Both the position numbers and the translations under genes were made by a program. The notes beneath the pieces were generated by a model, which did no database searches, was not told the DNA's origin, and saw nothing but the letters and a program-made list of their open reading frames with translations. A DNA stretch of 64,000 bases from Pleomorphomonas oryzae DSM 16300 (lineage in GTDB: Bacteria; Pseudomonadota; Alphaproteobacteria; Rhizobiales; Pleomorphomonadaceae). Shown in pieces: positions 12,588 to 20,571 of the stretch (the first letter of the stretch is position 1; each line of letters starts with the position of its first letter). The DNA is taken from contig NZ_AUHB01000004.1 in assembly GCF_000422965.1 (NCBI RefSeq), positions 1 to 64,000 of the forward strand. The letters are read 5' to 3'.

Positions 12588-12613
12588 CCCCGGCCGCCGT
12601 CGGCCGGGGCTTC
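12588..12613 (+). terminator. Hairpin between ppiC and argJ
   Basis: A perfect 9-bp stem, CCCCGGCCG (12588-12596) and CGGCCGGGG (12601-12609), with loop CCGT and then CTTCC, fills most of the 63-nt gap. It may terminate or attenuate ppiC transcription before argJ. The T run is weak. Confidence 0.5.
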
Positions 12614-12636
12614 CATCTCCTCGCGAAGAGCCGAAG

Positions 12637-13878
12637 ATGTCCGGAACCCAGTCCCCGCTCGCCCCGAAATCCTATCCTGAGCTGCCGGCCCTCGAAGGGG
12701 TTCGCTTTGCGACCGCCGCCGCCGGCATCAAGTACAAGGGCCGAACCGACGTGTTGCTGGTCGCCCTCGATGAGGGGACCGAGGTAGCCGGCGTCTTCAC
12801 CACCTCCAAGTGCCCGTCGGCCCCGGTCGACTGGTGCCGCGCCAACCTTGCTGCCGGCAAGGCGCGGGCGCTGATGGTCAATTCGGGCAACGCCAACGCC
12901 TTCACCGGCAAGAAGGGCCGCGAGACGGTGGAAGCCTCCGCCGCCTATGCCGCCTCCGCCCTCGGCGTGCCGGCCGGCCAGGTGTTTCTCGCCTCGACGG
13001 GCGTCATCGGCGAGCCGCTGGAGCCCAGGAAATTCGAGGCGGTGCTCGGCGAGCTTTCTGCCCGTCTGGCGCCGGCGCCGTGGATCGATGCCGCCCGCGC
13101 CATCATGACCACCGACACCTTCCCGAAGGTGGTCACCGCCACCGTCGATCTCGGCGGCGTTCAGGTGACGATCAATGGCATGGCCAAGGGCGCCGGCATG
13201 ATCGCGCCGGATATGGCCACCATGCTGTCCTTCATCTTCACTGACGCGCCGCTGGCCGCCCCCGTGCTGCAAGACCTGATCGCCAAGGGTGCCAAGCAGT
13301 CGTTCAATTCCATCACCGTGGACAGCGACACGTCGACCTCCGACACGCTGCTGCTGTTTGCCACCGGCAAGGCGGCCAGCCGCGGCGCGCCGCGCATCAC
13401 CGACCCGGCCGATCCCCGCCTCGCCGCCTTCCGGACAGCGCTTGAAGGGCTTTTGCTCGATCTCGCCAAGATGGTGGTGCGCGACGGCGAAGGCGCCCGC
13501 AAGTTCATCGAGGTCAACGTCACCGGCGCCACCGACAATGCATCGGCCAAGCGCATTGCCTTCTCCATCGCCAACTCGCCGCTGGTCAAGACCGCCGTGG
13601 CCGGCGAGGATGCAAACTGGGGCCGCGTCGTCATGGCCGTCGGCAAGGCCGGCGAGCCGGCCGATCGCGACCGCCTCGACGTCTACTTCGGTGGCATTCG
13701 CGTCGCCGTCGATGGCGAGCGCGACCCGGACTATTCCGAGGAGGCCGCCTCGGCCGCCATGCGCAAGGACGAGATCGTCATCCGCGCCGATATCGGCCTC
13801 GGCGAGGGACATGCGACAGTGTGGACTTGCGATCTCACCAAAGAATATGTCGCCATCAACGGCGATTACCGCAGCTGA
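12637..13878 (+). CDS. argJ: Bifunctional glutamate N-acetyltransferase / ornithine acetyltransferase ArgJ
   Basis: A 413-residue arginine-pathway enzyme that moves acetyl from N-acetylornithine to glutamate and may also use acetyl-CoA. The precursor self-cleaves at a [14 protein letters not shown]-type motif; the new N-terminal Thr is T195. Both halves are intact and length is normal. A conserved block [16 protein letters not shown] lies in the beta part. mutT follows 25 nt later on the same strand, so the two may be co-transcribed. The other arginine genes here, argC and argG, lie more than 20 kb away. Confidence 0.96.
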   Translation: MSGTQSPLAPKSYPELPALEGVRFATAAAGIKYKGRTDVLLVALDEGTEVAGVFTTSKCPSAPVDWCRANLAAGKARALMVNSGNANAFTGKKGRETVEASAAYAASALGVPAGQVFLASTGVIGEPLEPRKFEAVLGELSARLAPAPWIDAARAIMTTDTFPKVVTATVDLGGVQVTINGMAKGAGMIAPDMATMLSFIFTDAPLAAPVLQDLIAKGAKQSFNSITVDSDTSTSDTLLLFATGKAASRGAPRITDPADPRLAAFRTALEGLLLDLAKMVVRDGEGARKFIEVNVTGATDNASAKRIAFSIANSPLVKTAVAGEDANWGRVVMAVGKAGEPADRDRLDVYFGGIRVAVDGERDPDYSEEAASAAMRKDEIVIRADIGLGEGHATVWTCDLTKEYVAINGDYRS

Positions 13879-13903
13879 TCCTTATTGGCCGGGAGAGCCG
13901 TCG

Positions 13904-14326
13904 ATGAAGATGGTGCTGGTGGTCGCCTGCGCGCTGATCGACGCCGACGGGCGTATTCTTCTGGCGCAGAGACCGGAGGGCAAAGCGCTCGCCGGTCTGT
14001 GGGAGTTCCCCGGCGGCAAGCTCGAAACAGGTGAACGGCCGGAGGACGCGCTGATTCGTGAGCTCGCCGAGGAACTGGGCATCACCGTGAAGCATGCCTG
14101 CCTCGCCCCGCTCACCTTCGCCAGCCACGCTTACGACGACTTCCATCTTCTGATGCCGCTCTACGTCTGCCGTCGCTGGGAAGGCGAGGCCGGCGGCCGT
14201 GAGGGACAGGCGCTCGCCTGGGTGCGACCGCAAAAGCTGCGCGACTATCCGATGCCGCCGGCCGATGCCCCGCTGATCCCCCACCTTGTTGATCTTCTGT
14301 CACCGCTTTCGAGCAGTTCTTTGTAA
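13904..14326 (+). CDS. mutT: 8-oxo-dGTP diphosphatase MutT (Nudix)
   Basis: A 140-residue Nudix hydrolase that removes oxidised dGTP from the nucleotide pool, preventing A:T to C:G transversions. The Nudix box is complete: GGKLETGERPEDALIRELAE followed by ELGI, giving G-x5-E-x7-REUxEExGU. The MutT-like N-terminus (MKMVLVVACALIDADGRILL) and the WEFPGGK block favour MutT over other Nudix types. ATG 13904 has GGGAG at 13891-13895 as ribosome-binding site. Length is close to E. coli MutT. It follows argJ closely. Confidence 0.9.
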   Translation: MKMVLVVACALIDADGRILLAQRPEGKALAGLWEFPGGKLETGERPEDALIRELAEELGITVKHACLAPLTFASHAYDDFHLLMPLYVCRRWEGEAGGREGQALAWVRPQKLRDYPMPPADAPLIPHLVDLLSPLSSSSL

Positions 14327-14334
14327 CTGCATAT

Positions 14335-14355
14335 ACGAAATCATCATGATTTCGT
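14335..14355. promoter_or_regulatory. Perfect operator-like palindrome upstream of the pilin gene
   Basis: ACGAAATCAT (14335-14344), a single C, then ATGATTTCGT (14346-14355) form a perfect 10-bp inverted repeat, more AT-rich than its surroundings. It lies 8 nt after the mutT stop codon and 75 nt before the pilin ATG. There is no T run, so it looks more like a dimeric regulator's site than a terminator. The cognate protein is unknown. Confidence 0.5.
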
Positions 14356-14430
14356 GGCATGAATGGAGGCTGGGCATGTGGTCGGCGGCGATGGCCGCGA
14401 CAGCGCTTTCAGACGGGAAGAGGCAACAGC

Positions 14431-14622
14431 ATGGCGGAGAAGCGTCCGGAACAGCGCCGGCTTGATGCCTTCCTGCGCGACACCGAGGGCGCCACCGCCA
14501 TTGAATACGGTATCCTCCTCATGATGGTCGGCCTTGCGCTAATCGGTATGGTATCGCTGACAGACGTTGCCAACCGCATCGACAACACCTTCAACTACGT
14601 TTCCGATACATTGTCGGGCTGA
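14431..14622 (+). CDS. Flp family type IVb pilin (orphan)
   Basis: A 63-residue prepilin of the Flp/Fap family. After a polar leader (MAEKRPEQRRLDAFLRDTEG) comes the processing site G|ATAIEYG, then one hydrophobic helix of about 20 residues (ILLMMVGLALIGMVSLT). A prepilin peptidase would cut after Gly20, and the conserved Glu is present. Such pilins form Tad-type fibres for adhesion, but no tad/cpa assembly gene is in this window, so it must depend on machinery elsewhere or have another role. ATG 14431 is preferred over upstream in-frame starts because it gives the canonical leader length. Confidence 0.88.
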   Translation: MAEKRPEQRRLDAFLRDTEGATAIEYGILLMMVGLALIGMVSLTDVANRIDNTFNYVSDTLSG

Positions 14623-14626
14623 CCGA

Positions 14627-15508
14627 TCAGCCGTCATTCCCCGGTGGATTGACCTTCAGCGCATCGGCGAGGCGCATTTGCGCGCTGCCCGGCTTGAGGG
14701 GCTTCTGCTGGCTTTCATGCGGCGCCCAGCCCGACAGCGACACCAGCGTCAGGCTCGCCCGGACACGCCCATCCGGATCACCGAACATCTCCTGATAGAC
14801 CGCAGCCACCTCGGCAAACAGCGCCGGTCCGGTCAGACCTCGCCGACGATCGATCAGCACGCTGGTCGCCCCCATGGCCTTGAGATCGTCCATCAGCGCC
14901 AGCGCGCTTGAGTAGCGCAGCGTCAACCGGTCCTGATCGGCCACCGGCAGCGCAAAGCCCGCCCGCTGCAACAGGCCACCGAGATCCCGCACCTCGCCCA
15001 TGGGGGCAACCCGCGGCGACACACCGCCGGCGCGCCGACTCTCCGCCGTGAGGAAGGCTTGCCGAAGCTCGGTCAGTGTGTCGCCACCGGCCAGCACGCC
15101 GAGAAACAGGCCATCCGACCGCAAGACGCGCCGCGCCTCGATCAGCGCACCCGGCAGGTCGTTGGCAAACTGTAGGGACAATGACGACACGACCAGATCG
15201 AAGGCTCCGTTGGCGAAGGGCAACGCCTCGTCATCGATCACCAGAGCGCCGCCGCCATCGAGGCCCGGCACCAACAAGTCGGCACGCACCACCTCGTCGA
15301 CCCGGCCGGCAGCGATCCGCGCCGCCAGGAGGCCGGTGGGATCACCGAGAACCAGGGCACGCGAAAACCGGCGTTCGACGGCAGCCAGTCGATCGGCAAG
15401 ATCGTCAGCGGCAAGGGCCAGTAGGAAATCGGCACCCGACCGCCGTTCGGCGAGCGCCCGGGCCCGGCGGCGAGCGAGAAGAGAGCGATCGAAAATCAAG
15501 GGCGTCAT
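14627..15508 (-). CDS. SAM-dependent methyltransferase (BioC/NDUFAF5-like)
   Basis: A 293-residue class I methyltransferase. It begins MTPLIFDRSLLARRRARA, resembling the N-terminus of the bacterial NDUFAF5-like group. The Rossmann region includes ALVLGDPTGLL where SAM-binding motif I would be, and DLVVSSLSLQFANDLPGAL as the post-motif. C-terminal text GGDTLTELRQAF is typical of BioC/NDUFAF5 relatives. The substrate is unknown; the mitochondrial homologue modifies a complex I subunit. Motif I is a weak match to GxGxG. ATG 15508 is used; the longer upstream frame is not coding in character. It is convergent with the pilin (4-nt gap) and divergent from comF. Confidence 0.82.
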   Translation of the reverse strand: MTPLIFDRSLLARRRARALAERRSGADFLLALAADDLADRLAAVERRFSRALVLGDPTGLLAARIAAGRVDEVVRADLLVPGLDGGGALVIDDEALPFANGAFDLVVSSLSLQFANDLPGALIEARRVLRSDGLFLGVLAGGDTLTELRQAFLTAESRRAGGVSPRVAPMGEVRDLGGLLQRAGFALPVADQDRLTLRYSSALALMDDLKAMGATSVLIDRRRGLTGPALFAEVAAVYQEMFGDPDGRVRASLTLVSLSGWAPHESQQKPLKPGSAQMRLADALKVNPPGNDG

Positions 15509-15680
15509 CGGCAGGCGTCCGCTGAGGCATCCGCATGAACAAGACGGATGCGGAAGGGTGAAACATCCGCCTTGGATAGGCGGCGACGAACGGGTCGTCA
15601 AACCCGCCTTCACACGCTCACAACCTCTGGGCGCGGCGATGGATCCATGCTTAACTTGCCCCCTACCCGCCGAACCCATC

Positions 15681-16502
15681 ATGACCGCTGATTCCGACCT
15701 CTGGCTTCCGCTTGCCGCCACCCCTCCACGCCGGTGGAGGGTGAGCTTCGGCTCTGTCGCCGCGGCCGGGCGCCTGTTCCGCCGGGCCTACGGCGAGATG
15801 ACCGACCTCGTGCTGCCGCCGGCCTGTCCGGTGTGCCGCGCCCGGCTCGGCAGTGCAGGTGGCTTGTGCGCCGACTGTTGGCAGGGCGTGCGCTTCCTCG
15901 AACGGCCCTGGTGCGAGCGGCTCGGCACGCCGCTGCCCATCGATCTCGGACCCGGCATCCTTTCGGCCGCTGCGGTGGCCGACCCGCCAGCCTTTGCCCG
16001 CGCCCGCTCGGCAGTCTCCTACGAGGGGCCGGTGCCCGACCTCGTCCATGCCTTCAAATATGCCGACCGCACCGATCTCGCTCCGATGCTCGGTGCTTGG
16101 ATGGCCCGCGCCGCTCATGAACTCGTTGCCGATGCCGACATGCTGGTGCCGGTGCCGCTGCACTGGGGCCGCCTCGCTCACCGCCGTTTCAATCAGGCGG
16201 CCCTCTTGGCCCAGCAAGTCGGCCGTCTGACCGGCGTGCCGGTTGCGACGCGCCTCCTCCTGCGTACCCGCCGCACGCCGCAGCAGGTCGGGCTCGGTCG
16301 CGACGAGCGGGCGCGCAACATGCGTGGCGCCTTTGTTGTGCCTGCCAGCAAGACGGCCGCTCTCGCCGGCCGCCGGCCCATTCTCATCGACGACGTCTTG
16401 ACCACCGGCGCCACGCTGGAGGCCGCCACGCGCGCTCTGCTCGACGCTGGCGCTGCGGCGGTTGACGTTCTAACCTTGGCGCGGGTTGTGGCGCCAAGCT
16501 GA
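15681..16502 (+). CDS. comF: ComF family phosphoribosyltransferase-like protein
   Basis: A 273-residue ComF-type protein. An N-terminal zinc-ribbon-like double-Cys region (CPVCRARLGSAGGLCADCW) precedes a phosphoribosyltransferase fold, with PRPP-loop motif ILIDDVLTTGATLEAA near the C-terminus and a conserved VPVPLHWGRLAHRRFNQA block. ComF is needed for DNA uptake in some naturally competent bacteria, but in many others its role is unclear. ATG 15681 is chosen; an in-frame ATG at 15639 is also possible and neither has a strong ribosome-binding site. It heads a comF-grxC-nitrilase-DUF1178 cluster. Confidence 0.88.
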   Translation: MTADSDLWLPLAATPPRRWRVSFGSVAAAGRLFRRAYGEMTDLVLPPACPVCRARLGSAGGLCADCWQGVRFLERPWCERLGTPLPIDLGPGILSAAAVADPPAFARARSAVSYEGPVPDLVHAFKYADRTDLAPMLGAWMARAAHELVADADMLVPVPLHWGRLAHRRFNQAALLAQQVGRLTGVPVATRLLLRTRRTPQQVGLGRDERARNMRGAFVVPASKTAALAGRRPILIDDVLTTGATLEAATRALLDAGAAAVDVLTLARVVAPS

Positions 16503-16549
16503 AGCGGGCTATAGAATCGTCTTCGCAACGCTCACCGAGGAGGTCCGCC

Positions 16550-16804
16550 ATGGTTCCGGTCACCATCTACACCCGCGAGGGCTGCGGCTACTGCGTGCGG
16601 GCCAAGGCGCTGCTGACCAGGAAGGGCGCCGCTTTCAACGAGATCCACGCCGGTGCTGATCCTGCTCTCAAGGCGGAAATGGTCCAGCGTTCCGGCCGTA
16701 CCACCTTCCCGCAGATCTTCCTCGGCGATACCCACGTCGGTGGCTGCGACGACCTCTATGCACTCGATGACGAAGGGCGGCTCGACGCCCTTCTTGCCGG
16801 CTGA
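16550..16804 (+). CDS. grxC: Glutaredoxin 3 (GrxC)
   Basis: An 84-residue dithiol glutaredoxin with active site C12-G-Y-C15, cis-Pro in TTFPQIF and the glutathione-binding GGCDDLYAL segment. It reduces disulfides and glutathionylated proteins in the cytoplasm using glutathione. GGAGG lies just before ATG 16550. It lies 47 nt after comF and 9 nt before the nitrilase-family gene, suggesting one operon. Confidence 0.95.
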   Translation: MVPVTIYTREGCGYCVRAKALLTRKGAAFNEIHAGADPALKAEMVQRSGRTTFPQIFLGDTHVGGCDDLYALDDEGRLDALLAG

Positions 16805-16813
16805 GGAGACACC

Positions 16814-17638
16814 ATGACGCGTCCGCTCTGCGTTGCCGCCGTCCAACTCCGGTCGAGCCGCGATCCCCAGAAGAACCTGCCCGAGGTGGAGGCGCTGATC
16901 CGCGACGCCGCCAGCGCCGGCGCCACCTACATCCAGACGCCGGAGATGACCAACATCATCGAACGCGACCGAGCCGACATGCTGGGCCAGTTGGCAGTCG
17001 AAGCCAAGGATGCCTTCGTTGCGCGCGGCGCCCAGCTCGCCAAGGAGCTCGGCATCACCCTGCACTTCGGCTCGCTGGCCATTCGCCGCGACGACGGCAA
17101 GATCGCCAACCGCGCCTATGTCTTCGGCCCCGCCGGCGACTTGCTGGCCCGCTACGACAAGATCCACATGTTCGACGTGGACCTGCCGCTCGGCGAGACC
17201 TGGCGGGAGAGCGCTGCCTACACGCCCGGCGAAAGCGCCATTGTCGTGGAAGCCGCCGGAACCAAGATCGGCCTCGCCATCTGCTACGACCTGCGCTTTC
17301 CGCAGTTGTTCCGGGCCTACGGCCATGCCGACGTCGAAATCATGGGCGCACCGGCGGCCTTCACCCGCCAGACCGGCGAGGCGCACTGGCACGTGCTGCA
17401 ACGCGCCCGCGCCATCGAGAATGGCTGTTTCATGGTATCGGCCGCCCAGGGGGGTACCCACGAGGACGGCCGCGAGACCTACGGCCATTCGCTGATCATC
17501 AGTCCCTGGGGCAAAGTGATCGCCGAGGCCAACCACGCCGACCCCGGCATCGTGGTTGCCGACATCGACCTCGATGAAGTGGAACTGACCCGCGCCCGCA
17601 TTCCCTCGTTGGAGAACGAGCGCCGGTTTACGCTTTGA
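16814..17638 (+). CDS. Carbon-nitrogen hydrolase (nitrilase superfamily, Nit1/NIT2-like amidase)
   Basis: A 274-residue amidase with the Glu-Lys-Cys triad at E44 (TPEMTN), K116 (YDKIHMFD) and C157 (AICYDLRFP). The last two motifs are those of the Nit1/Nit2 group, which hydrolyse deaminated glutathione or omega-amidase substrates. Its place next to glutaredoxin supports the deaminated-glutathione repair role, an inference. ATG 16814 has GAGGAG upstream. Only 9 nt separate it from grxC. Confidence 0.92.
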   Translation: MTRPLCVAAVQLRSSRDPQKNLPEVEALIRDAASAGATYIQTPEMTNIIERDRADMLGQLAVEAKDAFVARGAQLAKELGITLHFGSLAIRRDDGKIANRAYVFGPAGDLLARYDKIHMFDVDLPLGETWRESAAYTPGESAIVVEAAGTKIGLAICYDLRFPQLFRAYGHADVEIMGAPAAFTRQTGEAHWHVLQRARAIENGCFMVSAAQGGTHEDGRETYGHSLIISPWGKVIAEANHADPGIVVADIDLDEVELTRARIPSLENERRFTL

Positions 17639-17706
17639 TTGCCGGCTTAGCCTAAAAAATAGCGCCGGGCTTGCGATAGCCGCGCCGGCGCGCCATGTTG
17701 AAAGTC

Positions 17707-18156
17707 ATGATCCGCTATTCGCTCGTCTGTTCCAACGCCCATGAATTCGAGGGATGGTTCCGCTCCTCGGAGGATTTCGACGCCCAATCGTCGGCCGGCC
17801 TGTGCGCCTGCCCCGAATGCGGCTCGACATCGGTTACCAAGGCGCTGATGAGGCCGAACGTCACGACATCGGAAAGCAAAGCCGTCGTGCCGGCTGCGTC
17901 GCAGGATAAGCAGCTCGTCACCGTTCCGCCGGAAGCGCGAGAGTTTCTAGAAAAGCTCAAGGAAATCAAGGCCGCGTTGCTCGACGGCTCCGAGAATGTC
18001 GGGAAGCGCTTTGCCGAGGAGGCGCGACGCATCCACTTCGGCGAGGCACCGATGCGTGCCGTGCATGGCGAAGCCACCGCCGATGACGCCCGCGCCCTCG
18101 TCGAGGAAGGCATCGATATCCTGCCGTTGCCTGTCCTGCCCGGCGAGCGGAACTGA
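17707..18156 (+). CDS. DUF1178 family protein
   Basis: A 149-residue protein of unknown function found widely in Alphaproteobacteria and some Betaproteobacteria. It begins MIRYSLVCSNAHEFEGWFRS, the family's typical start, with a possible zinc-binding set of cysteines (C8 and CACPECG at about 35-41). The C-terminal half has the conserved AEEARRIHFGEAP-type block. I use ATG 17707, preceded by GAAAG, rather than ATG 17695, because the family usually begins MIRY. It is last in the comF cluster, 68 nt after the amidase gene. Confidence 0.88.
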   Translation: MIRYSLVCSNAHEFEGWFRSSEDFDAQSSAGLCACPECGSTSVTKALMRPNVTTSESKAVVPAASQDKQLVTVPPEAREFLEKLKEIKAALLDGSENVGKRFAEEARRIHFGEAPMRAVHGEATADDARALVEEGIDILPLPVLPGERN

Positions 18157-18219
18157 TCGTCACGCCGCAGATACCGTTTCGAAATTCGCTCCGACGAGTC
18201 GGCTGGGATGGCTTTCGAG

Positions 18220-18299
18220 AACCGGAGCGGAGCGGACTTGAAGGTCCGTGAGCACCGGAAGCGCAGAAAGTCGTGCCAGACGGCCGCCGGAGTAGGATT
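18220..18299. repeat. Possible extragenic repeat-like element before the ubiG stop
   Basis: This noncoding segment contains an imperfect hairpin (CGGAC-TTGAAG-GTCCG, about 18233-18248) inside a GCGGAGCG...GAGC...CGGAAGC framework. The same arrangement of small blocks appears in the larger duplicated elements at 20220-20418. Resemblance is by eye and short; I list it as a candidate relative only. Confidence 0.3.
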
Positions 18300-19055
18300 T
18301 CAAGACGGTATCTTGGGGCGAGCCGCCAGTACCATGTAATTAACGTCAGTGTCGTCGCTTTCCTTCCAGGCAAAGCGCAGGGGATCGAACACGACGCCGC
18401 GTCGGTCGAGCAGCGTCAGACCGGCGTCTTGCAGCGGCGCCTCCAGCTCCTCGGGTTTGACGAATTTCTTCCAGTCGTGCGTGCCGACCGGCAGCCAGCG
18501 CAGGACATATTCGGCGCCGACCACGGCGAGACCAAGCGCCTTCAGCGTGCGGTTGAGCGTCGCCGCGACGACCAGGCCACCCGGCTTCACAAGGTCGGCC
18601 ACCGTACTGAGGAACGACGGCACGTCGGCAACATGCTCCACCACCTCAAGGGCCAGCACCACATCGAAACGATCCCCGGTAGCAAGCACCTCTTCGGCCG
18701 TTGTCGCCCGATAATCGATCGTCACACCGGTTTCGGCGGCATGCAGCCGCGCCACTTCGATATTGACCGGCGACGGATCGATGCCGGTGACGGTGGCCCC
18801 CAGCCGGGCCATCGGCTCGGATACGAGGCCGCCACCACAGCCGATATCCAGGAAGGACAGGCCGGTAAAGGCATCGGCGGCGCGTTCGTCGCGGCCGAAA
18901 TGCCTGGACACCTCACGCTTGAGGTAATTGAGCCGGACCGGGCTGAACCGGTGCAACGGCTTGAACTTGCCGTTCGGGTCCCACCACTCCCTGGCCATCG
19001 CCGAGAAGCGGTCGACTTCGGCCTGATCGACACTGTCACGCTTCGTCTCGGTCAT
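18300..19055 (-). CDS. ubiG: Ubiquinone biosynthesis O-methyltransferase UbiG
   Basis: A 251-residue SAM-dependent enzyme for the two O-methylation steps of ubiquinone synthesis at the inner membrane. It has the UbiG N-terminus ([20 protein letters not shown]), the SAM motif [20 protein letters not shown] and the family blocks CLEVVEHV-like ([11 protein letters not shown]) and [15 protein letters not shown] 19055 is used; the frame extends upstream by 23 codons of poor character. Usually ubiG and lysC stand divergently next to each other in this group; here an esterase gene and a repeat patch lie between. Confidence 0.95.
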   Translation of the reverse strand: MTETKRDSVDQAEVDRFSAMAREWWDPNGKFKPLHRFSPVRLNYLKREVSRHFGRDERAADAFTGLSFLDIGCGGGLVSEPMARLGATVTGIDPSPVNIEVARLHAAETGVTIDYRATTAEEVLATGDRFDVVLALEVVEHVADVPSFLSTVADLVKPGGLVVAATLNRTLKALGLAVVGAEYVLRWLPVGTHDWKKFVKPEELEAPLQDAGLTLLDRRGVVFDPLRFAWKESDDTDVNYMVLAARPKIPS

Positions 19056-19244
19056 GGGGTTCTCCGCACCGCTGTTGCCGCCGGGATGGGCAAGCGTCGA
19101 CTTTTCGAGCCGACCGACTGCCAAGTCAACCCTTGGCGTTTATTCGTCAGCCAGTCGATCGAATTCTGGTCATAAGCGGAAAGGCGGCCTTTCCGGCGCC
19201 ATCCTGAAGCGCTTCACTAGTGAAAAATAAGCCGGAGGATCGTG

Positions 19245-20177
19245 ATGCCACTTCACCCCGAGATTGCTGCCGATCTGGCGGCCGCCGCCGCGCGCGGCGA
19301 ACCGCCCCTGAAAGACCTTTCCGCCGAGGCCGGCCGCGCCCGTGCAGAAGCTGAACCGCGCGTCGCCGGCGCGCCGGTGAAGGCGGTGGAGAAAGTTGCC
19401 ATTCCCGTGCAAAGCGGCAGCATCGGGGCGCGCGTCTACCGGCCGTTCGGCGACGGCGATGCCCTGCCCGGCATTGTCTACATTCACGGCGGCGGCTGGG
19501 TGCTGTGCTCGCTCGATACTCACGACAACATCTGCCGCAACCTTGCCGCCAGCGTCGGCGCCGTCGTCGTCTCCGTCGATTATCGCATGGCGCCCGAGCA
19601 TCGCTTCCCGGTGGCGAGCGACGACTGCCTCGCAGCCGTCCGTTGGGTGGCCGCACACACAGCCCAGCTCGGCATCGATCCGGCCAAGCTGATCGTCGGC
19701 GGCGACAGCGCCGGTGGCAACCTCACTGCCGTCACGGCCCTGCGCATCCGTGATGAAGGCGGACCGACGCTGGCCGGCCAGATGCTGATCTATCCGGTGA
19801 CTGACGACATCGCCGCCGGTCATCCTTCCTATGCCGAGTTCGCCGACGGCTTCGGCCTGACGGCCGACGACATGGTCTGGTTCTGGGATCATTACGTGCC
19901 CGATCCGGCTCTCCGCACCCATCCTCATGCCTCGCCACTCAGAGCGGAAAGCCTGGCCGGTCTGCCGCCCACCTTGCTGCTGACGGCCGGCTGCGATGTG
20001 TTGCGCGATGAGGGCGAGGCCTACGCCGGCCGCCTTGCCGCCGCCGGTGTGACGCTGGATTTCCGCCGTTACGAAGGCCTGCACCACGGCTGCGCCGGCG
20101 ACTACGGCCGCCTCCGCGCCGTAGCCCCCTTCTTCGAACATCTCGTCACCTGGGCCCGCGCCATCTTCCGTCTCTGA
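19245..20177 (+). CDS. Alpha/beta hydrolase (HSL-family esterase)
   Basis: A 310-residue carboxylesterase of the hormone-sensitive-lipase group. The oxyanion-hole motif HGGGWVLCS (about residue 85), nucleophile elbow GGDSAGGNL (Ser about 155), a late Asp (AGCDVLRDEGEAY) and His (LHHGCAGD) complete the expected triad. No signal peptide is seen, so it should be cytoplasmic; the substrate is unknown. ATG 19245 follows GGAGG; an overlapping GTG three bases earlier is less likely. It is monocistronic and followed by an unusual repeat region. Confidence 0.9.
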   Translation: MPLHPEIAADLAAAAARGEPPLKDLSAEAGRARAEAEPRVAGAPVKAVEKVAIPVQSGSIGARVYRPFGDGDALPGIVYIHGGGWVLCSLDTHDNICRNLAASVGAVVVSVDYRMAPEHRFPVASDDCLAAVRWVAAHTAQLGIDPAKLIVGGDSAGGNLTAVTALRIRDEGGPTLAGQMLIYPVTDDIAAGHPSYAEFADGFGLTADDMVWFWDHYVPDPALRTHPHASPLRAESLAGLPPTLLLTAGCDVLRDEGEAYAGRLAAAGVTLDFRRYEGLHHGCAGDYGRLRAVAPFFEHLVTWARAIFRL

Positions 20178-20219
20178 ACATATACTGCCAGGCAAACGCA
20201 CCCGTAGCCGCGTCAGCGG

Positions 20220-20294
20220 CTTCCGGCGCCAAGCGGCGCCCGTGCGGAGCACGAAAGCCAAGGGCTGGAAGCCGCCGGCGATTGAGGAAATAAA
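20220..20294. repeat. GC-rich extragenic repeat, copy 1 (short form)
   Basis: The copy starts CTTCCGGCGCCAAGCGGCGCC and continues with a GCGGAGC block, then GAAGCCAAGGGCYGGAAGCC-type text, GCCGGCG, ATTGAGG and an A-rich end. The same ordered blocks recur in the next copy. It has no coding character and lies between the esterase and lysC genes. Confidence 0.65.
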
Positions 20295-20298
20295 ACCA

Positions 20299-20418
20299 CT
20301 TCCGGCGCCAAGGGGCGCCGCGCGGAGCGTGTCTTCGAGACACGAAGCGTCTTGAAGACGTAAGCGGAGCGGAAGCCAAGGGCCGGAGGCCCGCCGGCGC
20401 TTGAGGCGGAAGAAAAAA
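20299..20418. repeat. GC-rich extragenic repeat, copy 2 (long form)
   Basis: The block order matches copy 1: TTCCGGCGCCAAGGGGCGCC, GCGGAGC, GGAAGCCAAGGGCCGGAGGC, GCCGGCG, CTTGAGG, then an A-rich end (eight A/G-A). It carries an extra internal segment of about 40 bp with two small hairpins (GTGTC-TTCGA-GACAC and GTCTTGAAGAC) that copy 1 lacks. This looks like a family of interspersed elements with a variable insert. Confidence 0.65.
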
Positions 20419-20425
20419 AGCCAAG

Positions 20426-20458
20426 CAATCACTGGCAGGCATCGCCTGCCAGTGATTG
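20426..20458. repeat. 15-bp perfect inverted repeat upstream of lysC
   Basis: CAATCACTGGCAGGC (20426-20440), loop ATC, GCCTGCCAGTGATTG (20444-20458) is a perfect 15-bp stem. No T run follows on either strand, so it is not a standard intrinsic terminator. It lies right behind repeat copy 2 and about 114 nt before lysC. It could be a terminator-like RNA fold, a REP-type palindrome or part of a mobile repeat unit. Confidence 0.7.
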
Positions 20459-20571
20459 CGAGCTGGCGCACCTTCCTGTATTGAGGGCGCGGCCCTGCGG
20501 GTGCCGTTCGGCGGCCCGCCTTTTCACCTCTCGCAACGGGGTTCCCGCCCCTTAGGAAACGACGTCGGAAA

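Noticed and set aside
11464-13812. A 782-codon open frame on the minus strand
   Set aside because: It mirrors the ppiC and argJ genes. Its composition (Gly, Arg, Val, His) is a GC-rich shadow artefact.
15000-15680. Upstream extension of the comF frame by 227 codons
   Set aside because: It lies antisense to the methyltransferase gene and lacks family similarity; ATG 15681 gives a normal ComF.
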